Part shown: positions 1-7,851 of the stretch, one piece after another
How positions within the stretch are numbered: position 1 is the first letter of the stretch
How the letters are laid out: each line of letters begins with the position of its first letter
Program-made: the position numbers and the translations under genes
The notes under the pieces: generated by a model
Databases searched by the model: none
What the model was told of the DNA's origin: nothing
Seen by the model: the letters and a program-made list of their open reading frames with translations, nothing else
Assembly (NCBI GenBank): GCA_013215375.1
Contig: JABSRB010000009.1
Coordinates: forward strand, 161,827-225,826
Direction: 5' to 3'
DNA: 64,000 bases
DNA from: Oceanospirillaceae bacterium
GTDB taxonomy: Bacteria; Pseudomonadota; Gammaproteobacteria; Pseudomonadales; Balneatricaceae

Positions 1-23
1 TAAGCAGCAAATAATCAACTCTT

Positions 24-50
24 GATTATTTAGGCTCCGGCTAATGCATC
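24..50. repeat. 27-bp hairpin repeat, copy 1 (degenerate)
   Basis: Imperfect copy of a short palindrome whose best copy reads GATGATTTAGGC-TCC-GCCTAATTCATC. Other copies are at 1736-1762 and 42072-42098. It lies upstream of the first gene. It could be a REP-like element or a terminator of a gene outside the window. Confidence 0.5.
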
Positions 51-117
51 ACTCTTAAATTTAAGCAATATGTTGAAATCGATATGAAATTATTCAGGAA
101 ATTAAAATTTGTATTGC

Positions 118-1068
118 ATGCTAATTAAAAACTCGGTAAATTCTCAATTAATACGTTCCAAAATATTGTCGCAAAAATTACTCAACTGCTTACAAGGCAC
201 TCCATTGAAAACCACTGAAAGTATTAACTTGCCGACAGAAACGCCGCCACAAGATGCTTTTGGCATCATCGATTGCCATATGCATTTGATCGGCGCGCAG
301 CAACAGTTCCCCTTTTCCCCTGGTCATCAGGATAAATTCCCGCCATACACTGGGGCGCAATATTTAAAGCAGGCACAACCACTAGGCATTAGTCACTGCG
401 TCATTACTCAAACGCCCTTTTATGGTGTCGACAACCGTAATTTATTGCATGCCCTGAATGAGATGAGGGAAAAAGCACGGGGAATCGCGGTTATTGACCA
501 ACACCTATCCGAGCAGAGCGCACTTGAGCTACAGCAAGCGGGAGTAGTAGGTGCTAATTTTTACTTGTTTGAAAATGGCGAGCTAGATTGGCATTGTGTC
601 GCCCCCGCTAATGAGCGCATTCAATCACTAAATTGGCAGACACAACTGCAATTTAACGGCAATCAATTAAGTGCCAGATACCATGATATTGTGGCGCTAC
701 AGGGAAATATTGTCATAGATCACATCGGCAAATTTCAACCGAGTGTGAGTGTTGACGATGTCAATTTTAAAGCACTGTGCAAGCTTTTGGACAGTGGCCG
801 CTGTTATGTCAAACTCAGTGCCGCCTATGAATCTAGTACTGGCGCTATGCCCTACACTGAAGATGCTGGCAGCTTGGCGCAATTTTTAATAACGCACTAT
901 GCAGATTTTCTCATTTGGGGAAGCAATTGGCCGCATTTAGGACTTACCAACCCAGCTGATTGGCCAGATCCACAGGCCTGGTTGGATTGCCTAGCACTAT
1001 GGGGAGCAGATACAAAAACACAGCAAAAGATACTGACATCCAATGCTAAAAAATTATTTAGCTTCTAG
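118..1068 (+). CDS. TIM-barrel metal-dependent amidohydrolase (amidohydrolase 2 / PDC-lactonase-like)
   Basis: Probable cytoplasmic hydrolase of the amidohydrolase 2 superfamily, related to 2-pyrone-4,6-dicarboxylate lactonase (LigI). About 35 N-terminal residues precede the domain. The first metal-binding motif follows (IIDCHMHLIG, HxH), then VIDHIGKF in the middle, a KLSAAYESS strand and a C-terminal LIWGSNWPH loop holding the usual late Trp/Asn/His residues. The ATG at 118 is used; a TTG at 109 is also in frame, and a TTG near 205 would give the usual family length. The substrate cannot be read from the sequence. The next gene is a Dabb protein, a family often found beside catabolic enzymes. 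Confidence 0.75.
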   Translation: MLIKNSVNSQLIRSKILSQKLLNCLQGTPLKTTESINLPTETPPQDAFGIIDCHMHLIGAQQQFPFSPGHQDKFPPYTGAQYLKQAQPLGISHCVITQTPFYGVDNRNLLHALNEMREKARGIAVIDQHLSEQSALELQQAGVVGANFYLFENGELDWHCVAPANERIQSLNWQTQLQFNGNQLSARYHDIVALQGNIVIDHIGKFQPSVSVDDVNFKALCKLLDSGRCYVKLSAAYESSTGAMPYTEDAGSLAQFLITHYADFLIWGSNWPHLGLTNPADWPDPQAWLDCLALWGADTKTQQKILTSNAKKLFSF

Positions 1069-1151
1069 AGACCTCAATCACTTAGCTTGAGGGCAGGCTA
1101 ATGCGCTCGATTTTACAACGTTAAAATACGCTCAATTTTAAGGTGATAAAT

Positions 1152-1454
1152 ATGATAAACCACATTGTACTGCTTAAGTGTCGCACTGATATAACAACGG
1201 AAGAATTGCAAAATGTATTTAGCGCCCTACACCAGCTGGTAAAGGTTATTCCCGGATTATTGAGTTGCACCAGCGGCGCCAACAACTCGCCAGAGCAAAT
1301 AAGCCGTGGCTATACTCATGCTTTTCACATGCAATTCAGCGATAGCCAAGCGCGAGATGCCTATCTCCCCCACCCGCAGCACGAATTGGTGAAAATCATG
1401 ATTGGGGAGATACTTATTGAAGATGATGCACCGGTTTTAGTGGTTGACTATTAA
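1152..1454 (+). CDS. Dabb (stress-responsive A/B barrel) domain protein
   Basis: Short dimeric ferredoxin-like barrel protein of about 100 residues. It opens with the family's INHIVLLKCR strand and has the HAFHMQFSD...YLPHPQHELV segment (F/Y-x-x-HP-x-H) typical of Dabb proteins. The start is set at ATG 1152 because AAGGTGA at 1139-1145 is a good ribosome binding site for it; a GTG at 1143 is in frame but inside that site. Family members are small enzymes or stress proteins of mostly unknown reaction. It lies 83 bp after the amidohydrolase and may be co-transcribed. Confidence 0.75.
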   Translation: MINHIVLLKCRTDITTEELQNVFSALHQLVKVIPGLLSCTSGANNSPEQISRGYTHAFHMQFSDSQARDAYLPHPQHELVKIMIGEILIEDDAPVLVVDY

Positions 1455-1548
1455 CGCTGCTCAGAACGTAATCAACAGTCGCTTCGCGAGCCTTCACTTA
1501 CGGATGCAGGGGATGCTCATGCGTGAAAACATAAAACTATCGCAGCAA

Positions 1549-1712
1549 GGAGGTTGTCGCAAAAGGTAGCGAACGATGATAAGGCAAGGCAAAAACTGGC
1601 GAAATAGCGGAATCAGCGTGCCCCTCTTATTGGGTATTATAGTTATAAATGAGCTTTTTGAGCCAGCTTTTAACGCCGAATTATCGAGTGCAGTACTTTT
1701 GCGACACCCTCC
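1549..1712. mobile_element. MITE-like 164-bp element with 17-bp terminal inverted repeats
   Basis: The ends read GGAGGTTGTCGCAAAAG (1549-1565) and the inverse of GGAGGGTGTCGCAAAAG (1696-1712), with one mismatch in 17. The interior is also partly self-complementary (AAAACTGGC near 1600 against GCCAGCTTTT near 1663), so the whole element could fold into one long hairpin. It has no coding capacity. This explains most of the gap between the Dabb gene and ohrR. Confidence 0.65.
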
Positions 1713-1735
1713 AAGCTGCGGGGTATTAAACCCTT

Positions 1736-1762
1736 GATGATTTAGGCTCCGCCTAATTCATC
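1736..1762. repeat. 27-bp hairpin repeat, copy 2 (best copy); putative ohrR terminator
   Basis: GATGATTTAGGC, TCC loop, GCCTAATTCATC: 12-bp arms with one mismatch. The minus-strand ohrR gene stops inside it (stop at 1753-1755), so in that direction it may act as a transcription-ending hairpin. Other copies are at 24-50 and 42072-42098. Confidence 0.6.
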
Positions 1763-2193
1763 TCTAATAAATCACTGTTTAGCTTATCTGCTAATGCTTT
1801 GAAGGTGTTAATTTCAGCTTGAGTTAGCGAGGGAGCACAACTTTTTATCTTTGCAGGTATTTCCAACGCCAAAACCTTCAAGTTATGTCCTTTATCCGTT
1901 AAAACGACGACTTTTATCCTTTTATCCGCCTCAGAGGCCGTTAAACTTAATAGCGATTTTGCTTGGAGCTTCTTTAATATTAAGCTCATGGCTCCCGCAT
2001 CTATTAAGGTTTTTTTTAATAGCTGATTTATTTCTATCTCGTCTTGCTCCCAGAGTGCCATCATCACCACGTATTGTGGGTAGGTAATATCGAGCGCGTT
2101 TAATAGCGGTCTATAGGCTCTGGTTATCGCATTAGATAACACATAGGCCCGATGACAAATTTGATTGCTAAGCAATAGTTGATCGCTGTTCAT
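1753..2193 (-). CDS. ohrR: MarR-family organic peroxide sensor, OhrR type
   Basis: Winged-helix repressor of about 146 residues, divergent from ohr. The N-terminal segment LLLSNQICHRAY-LSNAITRAYRPLL matches OhrR and keeps the redox-sensing cysteine (about Cys13); a second Cys lies in KIKSCAPSL near the C-terminus. The YPQYVVMMALWE helix and the DKRIKVVVLTDKG wing are typical. The start is the ATG at 2193, preceded by AGGAGAG; an upstream ATG 39 bp earlier lacks this. By family knowledge, oxidation of the Cys by organic hydroperoxide releases the repressor from DNA. Two operator-like repeats in the shared promoter support autoregulation and control of ohr. Confidence 0.88.
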   Translation of the reverse strand: MNSDQLLLSNQICHRAYVLSNAITRAYRPLLNALDITYPQYVVMMALWEQDEIEINQLLKKTLIDAGAMSLILKKLQAKSLLSLTASEADKRIKVVVLTDKGHNLKVLALEIPAKIKSCAPSLTQAEINTFKALADKLNSDLLEMN

Positions 2194-2214
2194 TTTCTCT
2201 CCTGAATTGCCTTG

Positions 2215-2233
2215 ATTATACTTTGCATACAAA
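2215..2233. promoter_or_regulatory. Putative OhrR operator 1
   Basis: ATTATA-C-TTTGCATACAAA. The same 19-bp sequence, differing at one base, recurs at 2262-2280. The core TTTGCATACAAA is nearly palindromic. Both copies lie in the ohrR/ohr divergent promoter, which fits OhrR binding. Confidence 0.6.
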
Positions 2234-2261
2234 CTTCTTGCAATGTCAATTAAACGCCTCT

Positions 2262-2280
2262 ATTATAGTTTGCATACAAA
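2262..2280. promoter_or_regulatory. Putative OhrR operator 2
   Basis: ATTATA-G-TTTGCATACAAA, the second copy of the operator-like repeat, 47 bp from the first and about 70 bp before the ohr start. Confidence 0.6.
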
Positions 2281-2350
2281 TTAAATTACACCAACAGCAA
2301 ACCCAATCACTTTGCACTTAAACTAACGACTTTACACAGAGAGAATGACT

Positions 2351-2779
2351 ATGAACAAATTACAAAGCGTACTTTATACAGCAGATGTTACCGCCACTGG
2401 GGGACGTGAAGGCACAGCCAGATCAAATGACACTAAGCTAGATGTTAAACTTTCTACGCCAGCAGGATTAGGCGGACCAGGTGGTGAAGGTACTAACCCT
2501 GAGCAATTATTTGCCGCCGGTTATGCCGCTTGTTTCATTGGCGCAATGCAAATGGTTGCTGGAAAAATGAAAATCAAACTACCTGCCACTACCAATGTTA
2601 ATGCTAACGTAGACATCGGCCCTATCGAAAATGGTTTTGGTATCGCGGCTACTTTAAATGTGGATTTAGCAGAGATGGATAAAACGCAAGCACAGGCACT
2701 TGTCGATGCTGCACATACTGTATGCCCATATTCAAATGCTACTCGTGGCAACATTGAAGTGACTATAAACTTAGTCTAA
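2351..2779 (+). CDS. ohr: Organic hydroperoxide resistance protein (OsmC/Ohr family)
   Basis: Cytoplasmic thiol peroxidase that reduces organic and fatty-acid hydroperoxides. The 142-residue length is normal for Ohr. Both catalytic cysteines are present: about Cys61 in AAGYAACFIGAMQ and Cys125 in AHTVCPYSNATRGN. The N-terminal YTADVTATGGREG and the GGPGGEGTNPEQLFAAGYAAC block are diagnostic of Ohr. ATG 2351 is preferred over ATG 2345 because the AGAGAG ribosome site ends too close to the earlier codon. It is divergent from ohrR. Confidence 0.93.
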   Translation: MNKLQSVLYTADVTATGGREGTARSNDTKLDVKLSTPAGLGGPGGEGTNPEQLFAAGYAACFIGAMQMVAGKMKIKLPATTNVNANVDIGPIENGFGIAATLNVDLAEMDKTQAQALVDAAHTVCPYSNATRGNIEVTINLV

Positions 2780-2817
2780 CTTCTTTGAAACCTGCTGGTC
2801 GCGAGCTTTTCCTCGCA

Positions 2818-2856
2818 GGCTGTTGCTTTAAGTTCTAACGACCTAAAGCAACAGCC
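2818..2856 (+). terminator. Hairpin ending ohr, overlapping the 3' end of the CLCA_X gene
   Basis: Arms GGCTGTTGCTTTA (2818-2830) and TAAAGCAACAGCC (2844-2856) give a 13-bp perfect stem with a 13-nt loop. The right arm falls inside the last codons of the convergent minus-strand gene, so the stem is partly protein-coding. There is no U-run, so termination is inferred only from stem and position. Confidence 0.5.
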
Positions 2857-3566
2857 AGTGACTTAAAATAGTCTTCAAATGCGCTATTTATTTGTTCACG
2901 CTGCAAAGCTTTTGGATATAATCCAAACTTTGCCTCTTCACTATTACGGGTATTGCCCACCAAAAATTTGTTGCGCACTTTATCATCTATAAATGCTTCA
3001 AAAGCACGTGCACACAGCTCTTCAGGTTTCGCATAATATTGCACTTTTAATTTACGATCCATCGCAGCACTTGCCCTGAACAAATCACTCACTGTAGTTC
3101 CATCGGGTGACAGTGCTATCGCCTTGAAACATCGATATAACTTATCATTTAGCGCATGCGGTACAGGCGTCGCCTCTGATAACCAAGCCGTCGATGCAAA
3201 CATACCTGTGACACTATCACTGAATACTTTATCTGCTAAATAGTGATCCAAAGCATGAAACCACTCATGGGCAATACTGCCAGGACCGGCATTTTTAGCC
3301 AGTGAAAAAGTGCGCGCACTGGGATCATAATGTGCAGCTACTCCTACCCTGCCGCCAATGCCATAGGAAAAAGACAAACTACCGCGCAGAGATATGACTA
3401 TCTCTGGACAATTGAGCGCCTGCATCAGGTCAATTAACGCGGCGTAAAACTGTGTCGCGGATCTATCTCGCTCCACTTTAGTAACCCAACGGCCGATGGA
3501 TATACGGCGAAAATCAAAACGTTTACGCACATCGACAAAGGTAATGGAGCTTGTTGACTGATTCAT
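2835..3566 (-). CDS. CLCA_X family protein (zincin-like HExxH protein)
   Basis: Protein of 243 residues matching the CLCA_X group of proteobacteria: TFVDVRKRFDFRRISIGRWVT near the N-terminus, ISLRGSLSFSYGIGGR in the middle, and a zinc-protease-like HEWFHALDHY (His100, Glu101, His104). There is no signal peptide or membrane segment, so it is probably cytoplasmic. Its substrate and role are unknown; a metallopeptidase activity is inference from the HExxH motif. It converges on ohr and shares the hairpin there. Confidence 0.75.
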   Translation of the reverse strand: MNQSTSSITFVDVRKRFDFRRISIGRWVTKVERDRSATQFYAALIDLMQALNCPEIVISLRGSLSFSYGIGGRVGVAAHYDPSARTFSLAKNAGPGSIAHEWFHALDHYLADKVFSDSVTGMFASTAWLSEATPVPHALNDKLYRCFKAIALSPDGTTVSDLFRASAAMDRKLKVQYYAKPEELCARAFEAFIDDKVRNKFLVGNTRNSEEAKFGLYPKALQREQINSAFEDYFKSLAVALGR

Positions 3567-3782
3567 ATTTGCTCATTATTGGCTTCATAAATATGTGGCA
3601 TTTCTTACAAATCTCTCGCTAAAACCATAACTACTATACAGTTATTAGTTCTTTTTTTACTAGCGCTCAGCGTATTCCCTACTATACTTTTCACAGTAAA
3701 TTTATATTTTAACTGCGCATTCGTGAACCGTTTTAGCACACAATCATTGAATCATTCTATTTAAGGTACTGCCGGAAGTTAT

Positions 3783-4532
3783 ATGAGAAGAACATCCCTT
3801 GGTTGGCTTTTTTCGCTAATATTAATGATGCCTTTTGTCTACTGCCAAGCGCAACCAAAAATCTATGCTTTAGAAATCCCCGGCAGAATCTCCAGTAATG
3901 TCATTGAGCACTACAATATTTTTTGGGAGAAAATAGCCAGCCTAGGACTGCAGTCCTCTCTGGAGATATTCCCTTCTGGACGTTTAATAAGATCCTTTTT
4001 AAAAGAGCAGCACTCATGTACCTTTTCTGTAATGGCTCCTCTGTCAGCGCTATTAACGGCTGAAAGTTCTAATCTATCCCTTATTCTTAGTGATGAAGTC
4101 GATAACGTAGGGCTTAGAATTTACACCCCAAGTTCTGATACCAGCATTACAGATATTGCCAGTTTAGAGAACAAAAGGGTTGCTGGGGCGTTTCATTTAA
4201 ATCCTAGTGCTTTTCTTGGGGGATATAAATTTATTGATTTTAAAAATGCAGAGAACACCGTGCAGCTATTAAAAATGCTCTATCGCAGAAGAGTGGACGC
4301 TATTTTGGCCTTTACCCCTGATATTCAACTAGCCTCTAAAATATTAAGTTTCCCCATGCCTTATTCAACTGGGCTATGGATATTCAAAAATAAAGGTGTT
4401 GGCTTAATTTGTCATGATACACAAGAAAATCAACTGTTTATAAAACAGTTCAACAAACTCCTTAGACAGCTAAAAACATCCGGTGAGCTGCTCCAGATAC
4501 TCGGCCCCTACGCGAAATTAGTCGCGACTTAA
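3783..4532 (+). CDS. Periplasmic substrate-binding protein, PhnD/SBP-like, no adjacent transporter
   Basis: Exported protein of 249 residues with a clear signal peptide (positive MRR, hydrophobic LFSLILMMPFVY, likely cleavage after CQAQ). The mature part has the SBP-like elements LEIFPSGRLIRSFL, TDIASLENKRVAGAF and a C-terminal AYKxL-like helix seen in PhnD and family 3 binding proteins. No permease or ATPase gene is nearby, so it may serve a distant transporter, a chemoreceptor or a sensor kinase. The ligand is unknown. It lies 75 bp before the DUF748 gene. Confidence 0.6.
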   Translation: MRRTSLGWLFSLILMMPFVYCQAQPKIYALEIPGRISSNVIEHYNIFWEKIASLGLQSSLEIFPSGRLIRSFLKEQHSCTFSVMAPLSALLTAESSNLSLILSDEVDNVGLRIYTPSSDTSITDIASLENKRVAGAFHLNPSAFLGGYKFIDFKNAENTVQLLKMLYRRRVDAILAFTPDIQLASKILSFPMPYSTGLWIFKNKGVGLICHDTQENQLFIKQFNKLLRQLKTSGELLQILGPYAKLVAT

Positions 4533-4607
4533 TTTAACACTTCTCAAAGACTATATTTCTCCAAAAAAAAACGCTAGATTAATGATTTTTTGCAGGGAAT
4601 GGAATCA

Positions 4608-7583
4608 ATGCGCTATCTTTTAGGGCTCTTCGCGCTACTTAGCTTAACGGTTTATAGCTTGCCATACGTTATTAAAGATCAAACCTTAATTTGGCTAAAA
4701 CAGCAGGGCATCGACTATCCAAAATTAGCAGAGGTATCTATTCAATGGCACACTGGCACTCTATTACTAAGAGGACTAAAAGCCGAAAAACCGGGAAAAA
4801 CGTCGCTGAAAATTGACCAACTGGCTGTCTCTCTAGACTATACGTCACTGTTTGATAAACACTTATTAATTGATAGTATTGAACTGGTAGGCTTTAGTGC
4901 CAGTATCGACAAACAAGCTAATAGCTTTTATTTTGGTCCACTGGATCTTAACCAATTACTTAATAACGATGCAGAACCGGACAGTCCAAGTACTTTTAAA
5001 TTAGGTATAAAAGCGCTGCAACTTAAAGACATCGACTTCACTATCAATGTCTCGCAACAGCATCATAAACTGCATATTGACACCGCTAGCCTAGATAATA
5101 TTTATCAGTGGGTACCGCAGCAGTTAAGTCACTTTGAGGTAATAGGCACGCTCAATGGTGCACCCCTTAATATCTCTACCATCACCGCCCCGCTGTCTTT
5201 AGAAAAAACCACCCAATTTAACCTAAGCCTAAAAAACTTCCCTTTAGCATCACTGACTAGCCCTATAGTGTCGGGATTGTCAGCTAAGGTAGATGCCGAT
5301 ATCCACATCGATTTTAAAGTTGCTGGACAAAGCTATGCCTTACAACATACAGGCAACTTCAAACTCTCTGATTTCAAATGGCACACTGAGCTGCAAAAGA
5401 TTAATTTTGCAAATTTACAATGGCAAGGCAGCGGTGACTTACTATTAAAAAACAATAAGTTATCCAAAACCACTATTGAAGGTAAATTAGCCATACAATC
5501 GCTTGCTATTGATACTCGAGGGGCAATATTGAAAGCCGCTCAGATCAATTGGCAGGGCCCTGCCAGTGCTGATTTTAACCACGCAGGTATCTTTGAGTTA
5601 AATGTGGCAGAGCAGCTTGAATTAAGTGAAGTTAAGATCGACAAGCCAATTAAATTATCGATCGCACACTTTCTCTCCAAAGCAGGTAAAACACCCCTTA
5701 AAATCAACTTTAAAGACAATCAAATTCAGAGTATTGAGACTTTTAGTGCAGTCAATTTAACAAAAGTACTACTGGCAACTAACAATACTAATATCAATTT
5801 TGGCAAAGCCTCATTAACACAGCAAAAACCGCTCGCTTTGACTTTTAGCAAAGGTCTATTAAACAGCATACAAGCCACCCCTAAGATTAATCTTAGCGCT
5901 CTTTCTCTCAAGACAGAAAAGCTGAAGATAGCGGCTAATAATACATCGCTAGCAGGACCCATTAACATTTCCAGGATCGATAGTAACGCACTGATTAGTG
6001 CGGCTCTTGTACACAAAACTAATGTTTTAAACATCCAGAAAGACAATTTATCCGTGGCCGCTAAGGCGTTATCAATACAAATTAAACTCGACAAATTAGA
6101 CGTGACTAAACCCGTCATACAAGGCGTAGATTTAACCGCAGCGCAACTCTCTATCAAAGATAGTTCCCGTGCGCTAACACTGCTATCCGCCGCTAAACTA
6201 AAATTAAGCGATGCTAACTATAGCCCAGCGCTAACATCCTTTAGCCAGCTCGATATCAATCAATTGCGCATCGCAATGCCCAACGAAGGAGCAGCACTCT
6301 CCTATGTAGGTTCTCTGGCTATCCATCAACTTACGTTCAAGGAAAACAGCCTGCTCAACATAGCTAATATTGCATTGACCAACACCCACCACCAATTACA
6401 CATAGACAAAGATGGCAATATTACACGACTCAATCAACTGCAAAAAAGTTTAAATTCACTAGTAGCAGCCGATAATAGGGGTGGCGACAGCCAATCAAAT
6501 GATCAATTAAAATATAATATTAATCAACTCACCATCAGTGCAGACAATACTATTGAGATAGAAGATAAAAGTGTCGACCCCTGGTTTAAAAGTCACATCA
6601 GCCTGAGTAAAGTTCGCTTAGGCCCGATCAATAACTTTACTGATCAACTGACTGCCATCGAGATACAAGGCTTGATCAATAAGAGTGCTAAGGTGCAATT
6701 CAAAGGGGAATATGCGTTATTTTCTGACGCTAAAGAAGGCAATTGGCAGCTCAAACTAGATGCTTTATCACTGCCTGTTATCAGCCCTTACTCCGGTAAA
6801 ACTTCGGGATATTTACTGGAAAACGGCAAGCTTAGTCTCGACAGCCAAGGGACTATTAGTAAAGGTAAGATCACGGGTAAAAATAAAGTACTCATTCAAC
6901 AGTTAGCGGTGCGTTCGGCACAATCCAATGCGACCAAAAAGACCAACCAGTCGTTAAATATGCCTTTAGATTTAGCCATATCGCTGCTAGAAGATGATGA
7001 GGGGAACATTAATTTATCGGTTCCTATCGACGGTTCACTCGATGATCCTAATTTTGGCTATTCAAGTATCGTTGCTATTATCGCCAAAAAAGGCATGAAA
7101 AAAGCAGCCCTGGGCATCCTAACCAAATCGCTACAACCTTATGGGGCATTACTAAGCCTTGCGACGACGGTGATGGATGCCAATCAATCCGGCACTTTTA
7201 TCAATTTGTCCCCTATTTCCTTTGGCAGTGGAAACTACCAACTTAGCGCTGATATGAACAACTATTTGAGTAAACTAGCGAAGATGATGAAGCAACGTAA
7301 GAAGTTAAAACTTAAGCTTTGCGGTAATGCTGTGGCTAGTGACAAGACATTGATAAACGCTGCAGCCATTCAAACCAATGCAATGCTAAAAGAACCACTA
7401 GATGCATTAGCACTAAACACTGAGGTGAAAAATTTATTACAGACGCTTGCTACCGAGCGTGGAGAAGCAGTACAGAAATCTCTGCTTAAATTAGGCGTTG
7501 CCAGTGAGCGGTTGTTTGTCTGCTTCGCTAAAGTGACACTTAAAGATGCCAAGCAAAAACCAAGTGTCAGCTTAGGTTTATAG
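4608..7583 (+). CDS. Large DUF748 / AsmA-like envelope protein
   Basis: Protein of about 991 residues with an N-terminal membrane anchor (LLGLFALLSLTVYSLPYVI) and a long beta-rich, periplasmic-type body. The start of the DUF748 domain is recognisable in the segment on an amphipathic layer (ELVGFSASIDKQANSFYFGPL). The C-terminal region has the DUF748 signature LAISLLEDDEGNINLSVPIDGSLDDPNFGY and ends in an OmpA-like LKLKLCGNA/ERLFVCF module. Relatives of this superfamily (AsmA, TamB) are linked to lipid transfer between membranes. That role here is inference. Two further starts (TTG 4590, ATG 4599) are in frame; ATG 4608 has the AGGGA site at 9 nt. Confidence 0.7.
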   Translation: MRYLLGLFALLSLTVYSLPYVIKDQTLIWLKQQGIDYPKLAEVSIQWHTGTLLLRGLKAEKPGKTSLKIDQLAVSLDYTSLFDKHLLIDSIELVGFSASIDKQANSFYFGPLDLNQLLNNDAEPDSPSTFKLGIKALQLKDIDFTINVSQQHHKLHIDTASLDNIYQWVPQQLSHFEVIGTLNGAPLNISTITAPLSLEKTTQFNLSLKNFPLASLTSPIVSGLSAKVDADIHIDFKVAGQSYALQHTGNFKLSDFKWHTELQKINFANLQWQGSGDLLLKNNKLSKTTIEGKLAIQSLAIDTRGAILKAAQINWQGPASADFNHAGIFELNVAEQLELSEVKIDKPIKLSIAHFLSKAGKTPLKINFKDNQIQSIETFSAVNLTKVLLATNNTNINFGKASLTQQKPLALTFSKGLLNSIQATPKINLSALSLKTEKLKIAANNTSLAGPINISRIDSNALISAALVHKTNVLNIQKDNLSVAAKALSIQIKLDKLDVTKPVIQGVDLTAAQLSIKDSSRALTLLSAAKLKLSDANYSPALTSFSQLDINQLRIAMPNEGAALSYVGSLAIHQLTFKENSLLNIANIALTNTHHQLHIDKDGNITRLNQLQKSLNSLVAADNRGGDSQSNDQLKYNINQLTISADNTIEIEDKSVDPWFKSHISLSKVRLGPINNFTDQLTAIEIQGLINKSAKVQFKGEYALFSDAKEGNWQLKLDALSLPVISPYSGKTSGYLLENGKLSLDSQGTISKGKITGKNKVLIQQLAVRSAQSNATKKTNQSLNMPLDLAISLLEDDEGNINLSVPIDGSLDDPNFGYSSIVAIIAKKGMKKAALGILTKSLQPYGALLSLATTVMDANQSGTFINLSPISFGSGNYQLSADMNNYLSKLAKMMKQRKKLKLKLCGNAVASDKTLINAAAIQTNAMLKEPLDALALNTEVKNLLQTLATERGEAVQKSLLKLGVASERLFVCFAKVTLKDAKQKPSVSLGL

Positions 7584-7620
7584 TTTAATGATAGAGTTCG
7601 TGGCTCGTTACCATTGAACG

Positions 7621-7803
7621 CCTTAAGACCTTTTTCTACCACAGAGATCACAGAGGCGCTTCGCTACACGGAGAAAAAAACCAACAGAAATCTTACAATC
7701 TTTTCTCGGTGTCCTCTGTGGTGAAAATTTATTTTGGTTTTTAATCTTTAAGCTCGTAGCTCGTAGCTCGTAGCTCGTAGCTCGTAGCTCGTAGCTCGTA
7801 GCT
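7621..7803. repeat. Dispersed repeat, copy 1: CCACAGAG palindrome plus AGCTCGT heptamer array
   Basis: Starts CCTTAAGACCTTTTTCTACC, continues ACAGAGATCACAGAG, then an inverse-matching CGGTGTCCTCTGTGGTG (CCACAGAG against CTCTGTGG), and ends in about 7.6 tandem copies of AGCTCGT at 7751-7803. A second copy with the same order of parts lies at 31864-32076. It fills the gap between the DUF748 gene and the end of the dpp operon and encodes nothing convincing. Confidence 0.8.
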
Positions 7804-7851
7804 AAAGATGATAAGCCACACTATTAAAGCATGACTTATCTCGCTGTCGAT

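Noticed and set aside
7751..7803. CRISPR-like tandem repeat
   Set aside because: The repeat unit is 7 bp with no spacers, so it is a simple tandem array.
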